Shown here piece after piece: positions 17,493 to 26,491 of a stretch of 64,000 nt of DNA (the first letter of the stretch is position 1; each line of letters starts with the position of its first letter). The stretch is taken from NCBI RefSeq assembly GCF_022811845.1, contig NZ_CP064266.1, positions 1,364,001 through 1,428,000 on the forward strand. The letters run 5' to 3'. A program made the position numbers and the translations under genes. The notes under the pieces are model-generated. The model searched no databases, was not told the origin of the DNA, and saw only the letters and a list, made by a program, of their open reading frames with translations. This DNA is from Bacillus pseudomycoides (GTDB lineage Bacteria; Bacillota; Bacilli; Bacillales; Bacillaceae_G).

Positions 17493-18125
17493 ATGTTATT
17501 AATCGAAATATTTACGTTTCTCGGCCTTATCGCCGCTGCCATTTCTGGTACATTAGTTGGTTTAAAGAAAGATCTAGATTTATTCGGTGTCCTTTGTTTA
17601 GCTGTAGCTACTGCACTCGGTGGCGGAATTATTCGTGATATTATGATTGGTAACCTACCTCCCGTTGCATTTGTACAACCGATCTACTTTTTTGTCAGCG
17701 TATTAGCTGCTCTCTTTACTTGCATGTTTTTTGAACGTATTAATAAACTTCAAGTTGTCATTATGCTTTCAGATGCTGTCGGTTTAGGTGTTTTCACTGC
17801 TATCGGTGCAAATGCTGCCATGTCACATCACGTCGATGCTTCCTTCTTAGTTGTTTCGATGGGTGTTATTACAGGTATTGGTGGAGGGATCTTGCGTGAT
17901 ATTTGCGCTCAAGATATTCCCTATGTATTCCGTAAAGAAATCTATGCCATTGCTTCGATTTTAGGAGCAATTAGTTTCCTAATTACGTATGAAATGGGTG
18001 CACACGTATTAGCCTTTTATATTTGTTTACTAGTAACGTTCATCATACGTGTAGTCACTGTTATATATAATGTGCATTTTCCAGTCTTCTTTAAGACTCA
18101 TGCGAAGGCCAATAAAAGTCATTAA
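17493..18125 (+). CDS. TRIC-type cation channel family protein (UPF0126)
   Basis: A 210-residue protein made of two similar three-helix repeats plus a seventh helix. The repeat motifs are ALGGGIIRDIMIGNLPPVAF (about residues 43-62) and GIGGGILRDICAQDIPYVFR (about 129-148), the glycine-rich kinked helices of trimeric intracellular cation channels. Prokaryotic members conduct monovalent cations. ATG 17493 follows AAAGGGA. Transcribed alone and closed by its own terminator. Confidence 0.9.
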   Translation: MLLIEIFTFLGLIAAAISGTLVGLKKDLDLFGVLCLAVATALGGGIIRDIMIGNLPPVAFVQPIYFFVSVLAALFTCMFFERINKLQVVIMLSDAVGLGVFTAIGANAAMSHHVDASFLVVSMGVITGIGGGILRDICAQDIPYVFRKEIYAIASILGAISFLITYEMGAHVLAFYICLLVTFIIRVVTVIYNVHFPVFFKTHAKANKSH

Positions 18126-18147
18126 GAGAATTCAAAGCGAATTCTCT
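18125..18147 (+). terminator. Terminator of the TRIC gene
   Basis: Stem AGAGAATTC / GAATTCTCT with a T-rich tail, at the stop codon. Confidence 0.75.
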
Positions 18148-18210
18148 TTATTTATGCCTAAATAGAAAAGAATATAGAATAAAACCAGCCTACTACAAAG
18201 GGCTTTTGCT

Positions 18211-19527
18211 TTATTTTTTGAAAAATAACTTTTGACAATAGAATAACAACATATAGACACCTAAACTTTGTAAAATGAATAGACTTGGTATGGTTAAATT
18301 ACTATATACCATATCCTTATTTAAAAGTTTCATGCCAATATATCCTGCTATAAATAACAATAGAAACATATAACTTTCGCTCTTTTGTTTCTGAATAAGA
18401 AAATGTAAAAGCGCAATCGATATAAATAAATATACAGCTATAAAGATAAGTTTTTCTCCATTTAGCAATACCCCATTCATTCCTTCTGCAGACAGCTGAT
18501 CCGCACTCGGCCTAACAGCAGCTAGCCTTTCCATTTCTAACTCGTTTAATTTTTGGTTCAGGCGTTCTTTCAGACTTTTTGTTTGAACTGTTTCCTGTTT
18601 ATTACGTTGCTCTCCAACTAAAACCGATTGCACATACGTATCGTTAGAAATGGCATACTGCTTTATTCCCATTGCTTGAATTCCATAATTCATGGCGAAA
18701 TGAGCTACATAAAATACCGCCAAAGCCCCGATCAATTTTAACAATACATTTTGTTTATCTGCACTTTGAAATACTTCCACTAGCAAGACATACACAATTA
18801 CTAAAATAATTATAAATACACCTACTGGATACATCATATTACTAAGGGCAAATAGTATAGCAGCACATGCCCACATGTAAGAATGGCTCAATCCTTTATA
18901 CAGCAATATGTAAGTTGCAAAATAAAATAAAAATGTAGCGAATAATTCTCCTGTTAATAATGAACAGGAAAGAATATTTGGCAAATATAGCGAGTAAAAC
19001 ACCGCCGCAATTCGACCGCATTCTTCTTGAAATACAATTGCCGCAATGCGATAAATGAAAAATACTGTTCCTGCGCAATATAAAATATTACACAATTGCA
19101 AAACAAACGTAGCATCACCAAACACGCGAATTAATACTGACTCATATATAATGAAAGGTATTTGACTAACAAGAGTTACATTGCCGTTTCCCAGCGCAAC
19201 TTGTTTTGCGGTCTCATACATCGCTCTCATATCACCTATAACTGGAGCATCGAAAAAGAGAACTGCTCCAAGTCTAACAAGCACCGTCATACTCATCAGA
19301 AAAATGAGAAACTGTTTATCCGTAAATCGATATTGCAAAATAGAAGCAAGAAGTAAAAGTAGTATAACAAAAATTGATAGCACAATCGTTAAACTCGTGG
19401 CGCTTCCTCCAAAAAATTGCTTACTTCCCTCGAAAGCACTCCAGCAAGAATAAACAAAAAAAGCAAGCATAGTTCCAATAATCATTTTACTAAAAAAAGA
19501 TGAAAACCCTGTTTGTATGTTGTTCAT
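18211..19527 (-). CDS. GT-C type polytopic glycosyltransferase (GT39-like), paralogue 1
   Basis: A 438-residue protein with about 11 membrane helices. After the first helices comes FFDAPVIGDMRAMYETAKQVALGNG (about residues 91-115), where an acidic residue in the first outer loop resembles the catalytic aspartate of PMT-like GT-C enzymes that use polyprenyl-phosphate sugars. It is clearly related to the protein at 26492-27961: both have NILYC-GT, GRIA--Y---PNI and ATF-FY---LL--KGLS-YMW in the same order. No gtrA/gtrB partner lies next to it. Start ATG 19527, with AGAGGTG 10 nt upstream. Confidence 0.72.
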   Translation of the reverse strand: MNNIQTGFSSFFSKMIIGTMLAFFVYSCWSAFEGSKQFFGGSATSLTIVLSIFVILLLLLASILQYRFTDKQFLIFLMSMTVLVRLGAVLFFDAPVIGDMRAMYETAKQVALGNGNVTLVSQIPFIIYESVLIRVFGDATFVLQLCNILYCAGTVFFIYRIAAIVFQEECGRIAAVFYSLYLPNILSCSLLTGELFATFLFYFATYILLYKGLSHSYMWACAAILFALSNMMYPVGVFIIILVIVYVLLVEVFQSADKQNVLLKLIGALAVFYVAHFAMNYGIQAMGIKQYAISNDTYVQSVLVGEQRNKQETVQTKSLKERLNQKLNELEMERLAAVRPSADQLSAEGMNGVLLNGEKLIFIAVYLFISIALLHFLIQKQKSESYMFLLLFIAGYIGMKLLNKDMVYSNLTIPSLFILQSLGVYMLLFYCQKLFFKK

Positions 19528-19859
19528 ATGTATATTGCACCTCTATTTCCATTCATAACACAACGATTCTATCATGAATGGGCACATGAGAGTTAGAAAA
19601 TTTATATGACAAAAATATAGCATTTACTTTTTCACTTGCAATGTAAGCGAAATCTCTTTTACACTACAATCTATACAAAATAAATTTTCTTTCAGTTATA
19701 CGAATAGAAATACAATATTATTCTATTTTAATAAAGTACACCTTTTATCGAATCTCAATTGTCTAAATAACAAATTGCATCCGATAGGAGACACTAACCT
19801 TTTTTATATAGTAAACAGGCATACCACTCTGATTGAAAACATAAATAGGAGTCGATTAT
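19528..19859. other. Divergent intergenic region, nothing recognised
   Basis: A 332-bp AT-rich stretch between the divergent GT-C and thioesterase genes. It should carry promoters for both; no operator, RNA element or short gene is evident. Confidence 0.5.
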
Positions 19860-20372
19860 ATGGATAAGAAATTTATGAGAGAATCAAAAGCAATTAAAAC
19901 AACGCGTGTTTTCCCAAATGATTTAAATAACCATCAAACATTATTTGGCGGAAAACTATTGGCAGAAATCGACAGTATTGCATCTATTGCAGCAGCAAGA
20001 CACAGTCGGAAACACTGTGTAACAGCTTCCATTGATTCTGTTGATTTTTTAACCCCAATTCACCAAACGGATTCCGTTTGCTACGAGGCATTCGTTTGCT
20101 ATACTGGAAAATCCTCTATGGAAGTATTTGTGAAAGTCGTTGCAGAAAATTTATTAGAAGGGGAACGCCGCATTGCTGCTACTTGCTTCATTACATTCGT
20201 GGCATTAAAAGATGGCAAGCCTTCTTCTGTACCTCAAGTGTTACCAGAAACAGAAGAAGAATATTGGTTATACAAAACAGGAAAAGAACGTGCACAAAAC
20301 AAAAAAGAAAACCGTTCAAAAAGTAAAGAAATGGCTGATGTATTAACATTGAGCAAACCTTGGAGTGTATAA
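19860..20372 (+). CDS. Hotdog-fold acyl-CoA thioesterase
   Basis: A 170-residue single-hotdog thioesterase of the YkhA/YciA type, hydrolysing acyl-CoA to free acid and CoA in the cytosol. The signature is TRVFPNDLNNHQTLFGGKLLAEIDSIASIAA (about residues 15-45), with catalytic N/D residues in the DLNNHQTLFGG turn. TASIDSVDFLTPIHQTDSVCYEAFV follows. The lysine-rich tail (about 145-160) is common in Bacillus members. Chain-length specificity cannot be told. Monocistronic. Confidence 0.9.
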   Translation: MDKKFMRESKAIKTTRVFPNDLNNHQTLFGGKLLAEIDSIASIAAARHSRKHCVTASIDSVDFLTPIHQTDSVCYEAFVCYTGKSSMEVFVKVVAENLLEGERRIAATCFITFVALKDGKPSSVPQVLPETEEEYWLYKTGKERAQNKKENRSKSKEMADVLTLSKPWSV

Positions 20373-20406
20373 GTTAAAACTTCTTTCAAAAAGGTTAATA
20401 CTCTCT

Positions 20407-20436
20407 TAGCGAATATAGGTCCACTATATTCGCTAT
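20407..20436 (+). terminator. Terminator of the thioesterase gene
   Basis: Stem TAGCGAATATA / TATATTCGCTA followed by a run of T. Confidence 0.85.
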
Positions 20437-20674
20437 TTTTTTCACATATATATCTAAACATTCCTTCTTACAAAAACCGTATAATTCGTTCTAATCTACT
20501 TCACATATCTTCCTCACCAATAGTTGCTTTACAAAGTTTATGTGAGGTAAACTTATACCCGTGGTTATTAACTACAAATAGCAATTGATTCATTAAGGAA
20601 TCTATTCCAATAACTAATATGATTCACATGAAAGGTGCTGTATTTGACTTTCATTTGTATGGAAAGGTGAAATT

Positions 20675-22129
20675 ATGCAAAAATCCCTCGTATCAAATAT
20701 TTTCTATAAAATATTGCTCAATACCTTTAATATCATTCTCCCCATTTTAGTAGGCCCTTACGCCTATCGAACACTTGGGGCAACTTCAATAGGAACAGTT
20801 AGCTCCGCTGAAACCATTTTTAATTATTTTTTCATTTTTGCTGTATTTGGTGTGTATCAATATGGGTTACGTGAAATTAGCTTAGTTAAAAATGATAAGA
20901 AAAAAGTTTCACAATTGTTCACAAGCCTATATGTGATTAACTTTACAACAAGCATCCTGGCTCTAGGGGCATTCGTACTCTTTAGTTACCTTGGATACGG
21001 TGACCAGAATTTATTCCCTGTACTACTCATCTTTGGATTTAATTTTATTTCCAATTTGTTTTATGTAGAATGGTTTAACGAGGCGCATGAAAATTATGAT
21101 TTCATTACGAAGAAAACTGTTATCGTTCGACTTACTTATGTAGTGCTTCTTTTCGCTTTAATTCATGGAGTGGATGACTATAAAAAATTTGCTGGTTTAT
21201 TAGCCTTATCGACGTTTTTAAACCATATCATCAGCTTTATATATGTGAAGCGTCAAGTTAAATTTGATTTTTCTAACTTAACAATTGTTCCACACTTAAA
21301 ACCTTTAGTATTAGTTGTTATATTTTCAAACGCCAATATGCTATATACACAATTAGACCGCCTCTTCATATTAGAAGTTAACGGAGAAGCTACGGTTGCT
21401 TTCTATGTAATGGCCTTTCAAATTATGACCATTATTAATACACTTATGCTAAGTGTTGTACAAGTTACAATTCCAAGGCTTTCTTATTTATCAGGAAATG
21501 CAACTGAAGGAGAATATGAATCATTACTAAATAAAATTTCAAAAGTATATTTCATTACGCTGTTCCCAGCTGCTATCGGTTTAATGCTTATTGCTCATGG
21601 AGCCGTTATTATTTATGGTGGAAAAGAGTATGCTGCCGCTGGTGATACATTAACGGTTTTTGCATTTTATATGATTTCAGTAGGAATTGAATCTATTTTA
21701 TCAAACCAAATCATTTACGTGAAAAAGAAAGAAAGTATTTTAGTGCGCTTTTTATTCATTTGCGGTTTTATCAACCTTGTATTAAATTTCGCGCTGGTAT
21801 TCTTCCGCGTACTTACACCAACAACAGCAATTATTACAACAACGATTGCTAACTGTACGTTAGTTGTCTTGGAATATATTTATATAAAAAAGAAATTAAA
21901 AGTAAATTACACATTATTCGATATGCAAAAGCTAAAATACCTGTTTTATTCACTGACATTTTTACCAATTGCATTCTTAGTGAAAACGGTGATTTCAGGA
22001 CAAATTCTACAAGTTATCATTACAATGTTAGCATGTGGACTAGCTTATGCACTTATCCTATTCATAGCGAAAGATGAAATTCTCTTCCTGTTATTAAGCA
22101 AAATAAAGACACGATTTAAACGAGCTTAA
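20675..22129 (+). CDS. Wzx-type polysaccharide flippase
   Basis: A 484-residue protein with about 14 membrane helices of the MATE/MOP superfamily. The opening SLVSNIFYKILLNTFNIILPILVGPYAYRTLGATSIGTVSSAETI is typical of O-antigen/teichoic repeat-unit flippases, which move undecaprenyl-PP-linked glycans outward. ATG 20675 follows AAAGGTG. The GT2 gene follows 62 bp downstream with no terminator between, so they form one operon. It may serve the same glycan as the minus-strand tagA/GT4/polymerase genes nearby. Confidence 0.87.
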   Translation: MQKSLVSNIFYKILLNTFNIILPILVGPYAYRTLGATSIGTVSSAETIFNYFFIFAVFGVYQYGLREISLVKNDKKKVSQLFTSLYVINFTTSILALGAFVLFSYLGYGDQNLFPVLLIFGFNFISNLFYVEWFNEAHENYDFITKKTVIVRLTYVVLLFALIHGVDDYKKFAGLLALSTFLNHIISFIYVKRQVKFDFSNLTIVPHLKPLVLVVIFSNANMLYTQLDRLFILEVNGEATVAFYVMAFQIMTIINTLMLSVVQVTIPRLSYLSGNATEGEYESLLNKISKVYFITLFPAAIGLMLIAHGAVIIYGGKEYAAAGDTLTVFAFYMISVGIESILSNQIIYVKKKESILVRFLFICGFINLVLNFALVFFRVLTPTTAIITTTIANCTLVVLEYIYIKKKLKVNYTLFDMQKLKYLFYSLTFLPIAFLVKTVISGQILQVIITMLACGLAYALILFIAKDEILFLLLSKIKTRFKRA

Positions 22130-22191
22130 TATAAAATGAACTATTTTTTCTGCACATGAACAAATGAACTCTCTTGAAGGAGCTGTTACAA

Positions 22192-23013
22192 TTGAAATTC
22201 TCTCTAATCATGGCCACTTGCGGCAGACGTGATGATATTATTGATTTACTACAATCATTAGAAAAACAAACTTATAAAAACTTCGAGCTTATTGTAGTTG
22301 ACCAAAACGATACACCAATTTCTGATCTCTTTGAAGATTATAAGGAAAAATTCGCAATCAACTATATTTATACGCCTATTAAAGGATTATCCCGTGCCCG
22401 TAATGCAGGCTTAAAAGTAGCTGATGGTGACATTATTGCTTTTCCAGATGATGACTGTATTTATGAAACGAACGTACTTGACAGCATTCTAGAAACATTT
22501 AATAACGATAAAGATATTCAGTTTATATCAACAAATACAACAAATGTTGAAGGAACAGGATCATTAATACATGCGCCAGAAACAAATATTATTTTAAATG
22601 ATAAATATGGATTTATGGGGCCATCTTTTGCACTATTCTTTACAAAACAATTTGTACAAGATGTCGGTACATTTGATGAAGATTTAGGTGTTGGATCAGG
22701 AACAATTTATGGGGCTGGTGAAGAAACTGACTTCGTGCTGCGCGGTATGAAAAATGGATATACAGGACTATTTAAAAAAGACCTATTCGTATATCATCCA
22801 GTAAAAGAAGAAGTCATTAATGAGCAATCATTAAAAAGGGCGACTTCCTATGCCGGCGGTTTCGGAAGAGTAATTCGTTTACATTATGGCTTCCCTTACT
22901 TTTTACGTGCGGTTGCAGCCGCTACATTCCGCATGACGCAAAATATTTCGAATGATAAACGTAAATTCCATGCAAATCGTTTAAAAGGAATCGTTCGAGG
23001 TTATTTTAAATAG
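22192..23013 (+). CDS. GT2-family glycosyltransferase
   Basis: A 273-residue GT-A enzyme, cytoplasmic face. KFSLIMATCGRRDDIIDLLQSLEKQTYKNFELIVVDQND is the nucleotide-sugar domain start, RNAGLKVADGDIIAFPDDDCIYE carries the DXD-like metal site, and GAGEETDFVLRGMKNG the catalytic base region. The true start is the TTG at 22192, 9 nt after GAAGGAG; an upstream TTG at 22174 overlaps the ribosome site. It shares an operon with the flippase. Sugar and acceptor are unknown. Confidence 0.85.
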   Translation: MKFSLIMATCGRRDDIIDLLQSLEKQTYKNFELIVVDQNDTPISDLFEDYKEKFAINYIYTPIKGLSRARNAGLKVADGDIIAFPDDDCIYETNVLDSILETFNNDKDIQFISTNTTNVEGTGSLIHAPETNIILNDKYGFMGPSFALFFTKQFVQDVGTFDEDLGVGSGTIYGAGEETDFVLRGMKNGYTGLFKKDLFVYHPVKEEVINEQSLKRATSYAGGFGRVIRLHYGFPYFLRAVAAATFRMTQNISNDKRKFHANRLKGIVRGYFK

Positions 23014-23020
23014 AAGAAAA

Positions 23021-23058
23021 AAGAAGAGCAAACTTTAGAATCGTTTGCTCTTCTTTTT
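23021..23058 (+). terminator. Terminator of the flippase-GT2 operon
   Basis: Stem AAGAAGAGCAAAC / GTTTGCTCTTCTT with a T-run. Its symmetry could also serve the converging SDR gene. Confidence 0.85.
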
Positions 23059-23061
23059 CAT

Positions 23062-23997
23062 CTAATTTCTCCCTTTCAAAAACAAAATAGTCTCCTTTAG
23101 TCCCTCATAGTAAGATGTCTTTGGTACTTCACCAATATAACTCTCATACTTTTCCCCACTCAACACCACTGGCTCTTCTGTCAAATACAACATTTCTAAA
23201 AATTCCTTCATTTGTTTATCAAATAGGCCAAGCATTCCAATCATACGTTTTTTTACAGTCATTATAGGCTTCGTATATCCAGTTAATTCTCTTATATGCC
23301 CGATCATCTCTTCCCCTGTAATTACACCAGAGCCCGGTATGTTCCAGTTTTGTCCATATGCCTCATCACGTAATGCTAGTTCGACAATAGCTTTAGCTCC
23401 ATCCGGTGTAAAAATATATTCCCTAGCAAGTTTCTTATCCCCGACAAAGCTAGATATTTTATTTGCAAGAACACCTTGCAATGTATGATGAACAAGCGTA
23501 CTTTCTGCATTTGGCCCATAAAAATCTGGGAAATGAGCAGTAAGTACTGGCACCCCAGCTTGCTTCGCCATCAATTCAAGCTGCAAACGAATTTTCCCCT
23601 TCTTTGTGTGTGGTTTTTTTATAGTTTCTTCTGTAACCTTCTCTCCTCCTTGTCTCCCATACGCATAAATATTATCTACCATCGCTAATTTAGCACCGTG
23701 ATATTTCGTCGTTTCTAATATATTTTTTAGTAACTTTGGTTGCTTTAGTTCCCAATCTGTATACGGTATATTTACAGCATGAAATATAACATCTACACCT
23801 TTAGCAGCTTCCACTATATTTTCTTGCTTAAATACATCTCCTGCTACTATTTGTATTCTTTCTTCCCCGCAAAACAAATCTTCTAGCTTTTCTTTATTTC
23901 TTGAAAAGGCAACTACACCAATCCCTCTCCCACATAACTCCTTTGTAATTGCATACCCCATTGATCCAGATGCTCCCAATACTAACGTCTTTTTCAT
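23062..23997 (-). CDS. NAD(P)-dependent epimerase/oxidoreductase (SDR, atypical)
   Basis: A 311-residue extended short-chain dehydrogenase with nucleotide loop LGASGSMGYAITKELCGRG (GxxGxxG), then DVIFHAVNIPYTDW and DNIYAYGRQGG, where Y of the catalytic YxxxK position is not clearly conserved. Substrate unknown; NmrA-like or sugar-nucleotide roles are both possible. The ATG at 23997 is favoured, 8 nt after a GGGGGG ribosome site; an ATG six bases upstream is too close. The promoter holds a palindrome shared with the adjacent tetR gene, so it is probably repressed by that regulator. Confidence 0.75.
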   Translation of the reverse strand: MKKTLVLGASGSMGYAITKELCGRGIGVVAFSRNKEKLEDLFCGEERIQIVAGDVFKQENIVEAAKGVDVIFHAVNIPYTDWELKQPKLLKNILETTKYHGAKLAMVDNIYAYGRQGGEKVTEETIKKPHTKKGKIRLQLELMAKQAGVPVLTAHFPDFYGPNAESTLVHHTLQGVLANKISSFVGDKKLAREYIFTPDGAKAIVELALRDEAYGQNWNIPGSGVITGEEMIGHIRELTGYTKPIMTVKKRMIGMLGLFDKQMKEFLEMLYLTEEPVVLSGEKYESYIGEVPKTSYYEGLKETILFLKGRN

Positions 23998-24012
23998 TAT
24001 CATATCCCCCCT

Positions 24013-24035
24013 TTAATTAACCACTGTTTAATTAA
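24013..24035 (-). promoter_or_regulatory. Candidate TetR operator over the SDR promoter
   Basis: The 8-bp arms TTAATTAA and TTAATTAA flank CCACTGT. They overlap a minus-strand promoter TTGAAA (24042-24037), 17-nt spacer, TAATTA. A near copy precedes the tetR gene at 24644-24666. Confidence 0.7.
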
Positions 24036-24053
24036 TTTCAAAAAGAAAATCAC

Positions 24054-24626
24054 TTACATCAGAAGCGATTTTGCAATAAAATCCACATGTGCTTTAGCTA
24101 ACTCTTGTACATCTTTAAATGTTTGACCACTTCCACAGTAATGTGCAACAAATCCGTGTAATGATAAAAAAACAGACCATACTGTCATTACATTTATATT
24201 TCCTTTACATAAAGAAGATATAACAGAAGCGAACTTCTCATAACTAACATTTGGCCCATCTGCTAAACATTCTTTTAATTCATCGTCTTTAATCAAGAAC
24301 ATGATTTCATAATGACTTTGATTTCGTAAACCGAATTCAATAAATCCAAATAAAACTGCTTTTAATTGCTCTGCCTGTTTTAAATTTAGAGCATTAATTT
24401 CATCTAATTTTTTATTTAAAAATTGAAAATCTTGTTCAACCATCGCATAAAAAAGCTCTGCCTTATTTTTAAAATGATAATAAATTGAACCATGACTATA
24501 TCCTAATTCTGCTGCGATTTTACGCATTGAAGTATGCTGATACCCTTGTTTTATAAATAAATCTCTCGCTGCATTCATAATCATTTCTCTCGTTAATTCT
24601 TGTTTAACTGCTCTTCTTGGCGACAT
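24054..24626 (-). CDS. TetR/AcrR-family transcriptional repressor
   Basis: A 190-residue regulator with an N-terminal helix-turn-helix (about residues 10-57: MNAARDLFIKQGYQHTSMRKIAAELGYSHGSIYYHFKNKAELF) and a C-terminal ligand/dimer domain of unknown specificity. It lies 56 bp upstream of the SDR gene in the same direction. Both genes have a copy of the same palindrome at their start, which points to autoregulation plus control of the SDR enzyme. Confidence 0.9.
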   Translation of the reverse strand: MSPRRAVKQELTREMIMNAARDLFIKQGYQHTSMRKIAAELGYSHGSIYYHFKNKAELFYAMVEQDFQFLNKKLDEINALNLKQAEQLKAVLFGFIEFGLRNQSHYEIMFLIKDDELKECLADGPNVSYEKFASVISSLCKGNINVMTVWSVFLSLHGFVAHYCGSGQTFKDVQELAKAHVDFIAKSLLM

Positions 24627-24643
24627 TTCTCATACCTCACAAT

Positions 24644-24666
24644 TTAATTAACCACCGTTCAATTAC
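24644..24666 (-). promoter_or_regulatory. Candidate TetR operator upstream of the tetR gene
   Basis: TTAATTAACCACCGTTCAAT matches the SDR-promoter palindrome at 24013-24035 except for two T-to-C changes. It lies 18-40 bp before the tetR start. Confidence 0.65.
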
Positions 24667-24794
24667 ATTATATCCCTTTTCCAAAAATATGCAACCTATT
24701 TCTTGAAAAAATATACATTTCGAAAGGATGGTATTATCTCTGAGAATTTAGTATCATGATTCAAGATACTATTTTGAAATGGACGGAGGACACT

Positions 24795-26348
24795 ATGAGC
24801 TTATTAACAGTTGAAAATTTAGGTCATACATTTGGTGATCGTACACTATTTAAAGACGTATCAATGCGTTTATTAGCAGGAGAACATGTTGGATTAGTCG
24901 GCGCAAACGGCGTTGGCAAATCAACATTTATGAATATTATTACTGGGCAACTTATCCACGATGAGGGACGCGTAGAATGGACACCTGGTACACATTACGG
25001 ATATTTAGACCAGCATACAATCTTAAGACCGGGCAGAACGATTCGTGACGTATTAACAGATGCATTCTTACCTTTATTTGAAAAAGAAAAAGAACTCAAT
25101 ATCATTGCAGAGAAAATGGGGACAGCTACACCAGAAGAATTAGAAGAACTTCTAGACCAAATGGCAGAAATACAAGATGCACTTGAAGCAGGTGGTTTCT
25201 ACTTACTAGATATTAAAATTGAAGAAGCTGCACGCGGTCTTGGAATTGATGCAATTGGATTAGACCGTGATGTTTCTGCATTAAGTGGTGGACAGCGTAC
25301 AAAAGTATTACTTGCAAAACTATTACTTGAACAACCAGAAGTACTATTACTAGATGAGCCGACAAACTATTTAGATGTTGAACATATTCAATGGTTAACA
25401 AATTACCTAAAAGAATATCCACATGCGTTCCTTTTAATTTCCCATGATACGGAATTTATGAACAAATGTGTTGATGTTATTTTCCATCTAGAATTCTCAA
25501 AAATGACGCGTTACACAGCGACATATGAAAAATTTCTAGAGCTAGCTGAAATCAATAAAAATCAACATTTAAACGCTTATCAAAAGCAGCAAGAATTCAT
25601 TAAAAAACAAGAAGATTTCATCGCAAAAAACAAAGCTCGTTATTCGACAACAGGTCGTGCAAAGAGTCGTCAAAAACAACTTGACCGCATGGAGCGTATT
25701 GATCGCCCAGAAACAGCTATTAAACCAGAATTCTCTTTCAAAGAATGTCGCGCAAGCAGTCGCTTTGTCTTTGAAGGTGAAGACGTAGAAATTGGATACA
25801 CACATGCATTATTACCAAAACTAACGATGACAATTGAACGCGGAGAAAAAATCGCAATTGTTGGATGTAATGGTGTTGGTAAATCAACATTATTAAAAAC
25901 AATCCTAGGTAAAATTAAACCGTTAAGCGGAAAAACAAGCCTTGGGGACTTCTTAGAACCTGCATACTTCGAACAAGAGGTAAAAGCTGAGAATTTAACG
26001 CCAATCGATGATGTATGGAATACATTCCCAAGTCTAGATCAGCACCAAGTTCGGGCAATGTTAGCACGATGTGGTTTGAAAAACGAGCATATTTCTCGTC
26101 CTTTAAGCCAATTAAGCGGCGGAGAGCAAGCGAAAGTCCGTCTATGTAAATTAATGGGTGAAGAAAGTAACTGGATCCTGTTTGATGAGCCAACAAATCA
26201 CCTTGATGTTACAGCTAAAGAAGAATTAAAAAAAGCTTTAAAAGCATATAAAGGAACAATCCTTCTTGTATGTCACGAACCAGACTTTTACCAAGATTGG
26301 ATAACAAAGGTTTGGAATGTAGAAGAATGGGCCTTACAAAACGATTAA
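24795..26348 (+). CDS. ABC-F family ATPase (YfmM-like)
   Basis: A 517-residue soluble protein with two ABC domains and no membrane part. Walker A motifs are GANGVGKST (about residues 36-44) and GCNGVGKST (about 357-365); signatures are LSGGQRTKVLLAKLL and LSGGEQAKVRLCKL; Walker B motifs are LLLDEPTNYLD and ILFDEPTNHLD. The linker between is lysine-rich. ABC-F proteins act on the ribosome in translation control or antibiotic protection. It resembles B. subtilis YfmM, not a known resistance member. ATG 24795 has GGAGG upstream; the longer upstream frame is rejected. Confidence 0.9.
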   Translation: MSLLTVENLGHTFGDRTLFKDVSMRLLAGEHVGLVGANGVGKSTFMNIITGQLIHDEGRVEWTPGTHYGYLDQHTILRPGRTIRDVLTDAFLPLFEKEKELNIIAEKMGTATPEELEELLDQMAEIQDALEAGGFYLLDIKIEEAARGLGIDAIGLDRDVSALSGGQRTKVLLAKLLLEQPEVLLLDEPTNYLDVEHIQWLTNYLKEYPHAFLLISHDTEFMNKCVDVIFHLEFSKMTRYTATYEKFLELAEINKNQHLNAYQKQQEFIKKQEDFIAKNKARYSTTGRAKSRQKQLDRMERIDRPETAIKPEFSFKECRASSRFVFEGEDVEIGYTHALLPKLTMTIERGEKIAIVGCNGVGKSTLLKTILGKIKPLSGKTSLGDFLEPAYFEQEVKAENLTPIDDVWNTFPSLDQHQVRAMLARCGLKNEHISRPLSQLSGGEQAKVRLCKLMGEESNWILFDEPTNHLDVTAKEELKKALKAYKGTILLVCHEPDFYQDWITKVWNVEEWALQND

Positions 26349-26357
26349 ACTTCTAGA

Positions 26358-26396
26358 ACATTTTTCTTACATATATATTTTATGTAAGAAAAATGT
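26358..26396 (+). terminator. Terminator of the ABC-F gene
   Basis: A 15-bp stem ACATTTTTCTTACAT / ATGTAAGAAAAATGT followed by CTTTTT. Confidence 0.8.
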
Positions 26397-26491
26397 CTTT
26401 TTGTATCAAATTCTATTTCAAATACAAATAATTACTATATACCTAAAACTTCACTTTATTTAAAACGCATCTTAAGGAGTGCAAAAGCATA

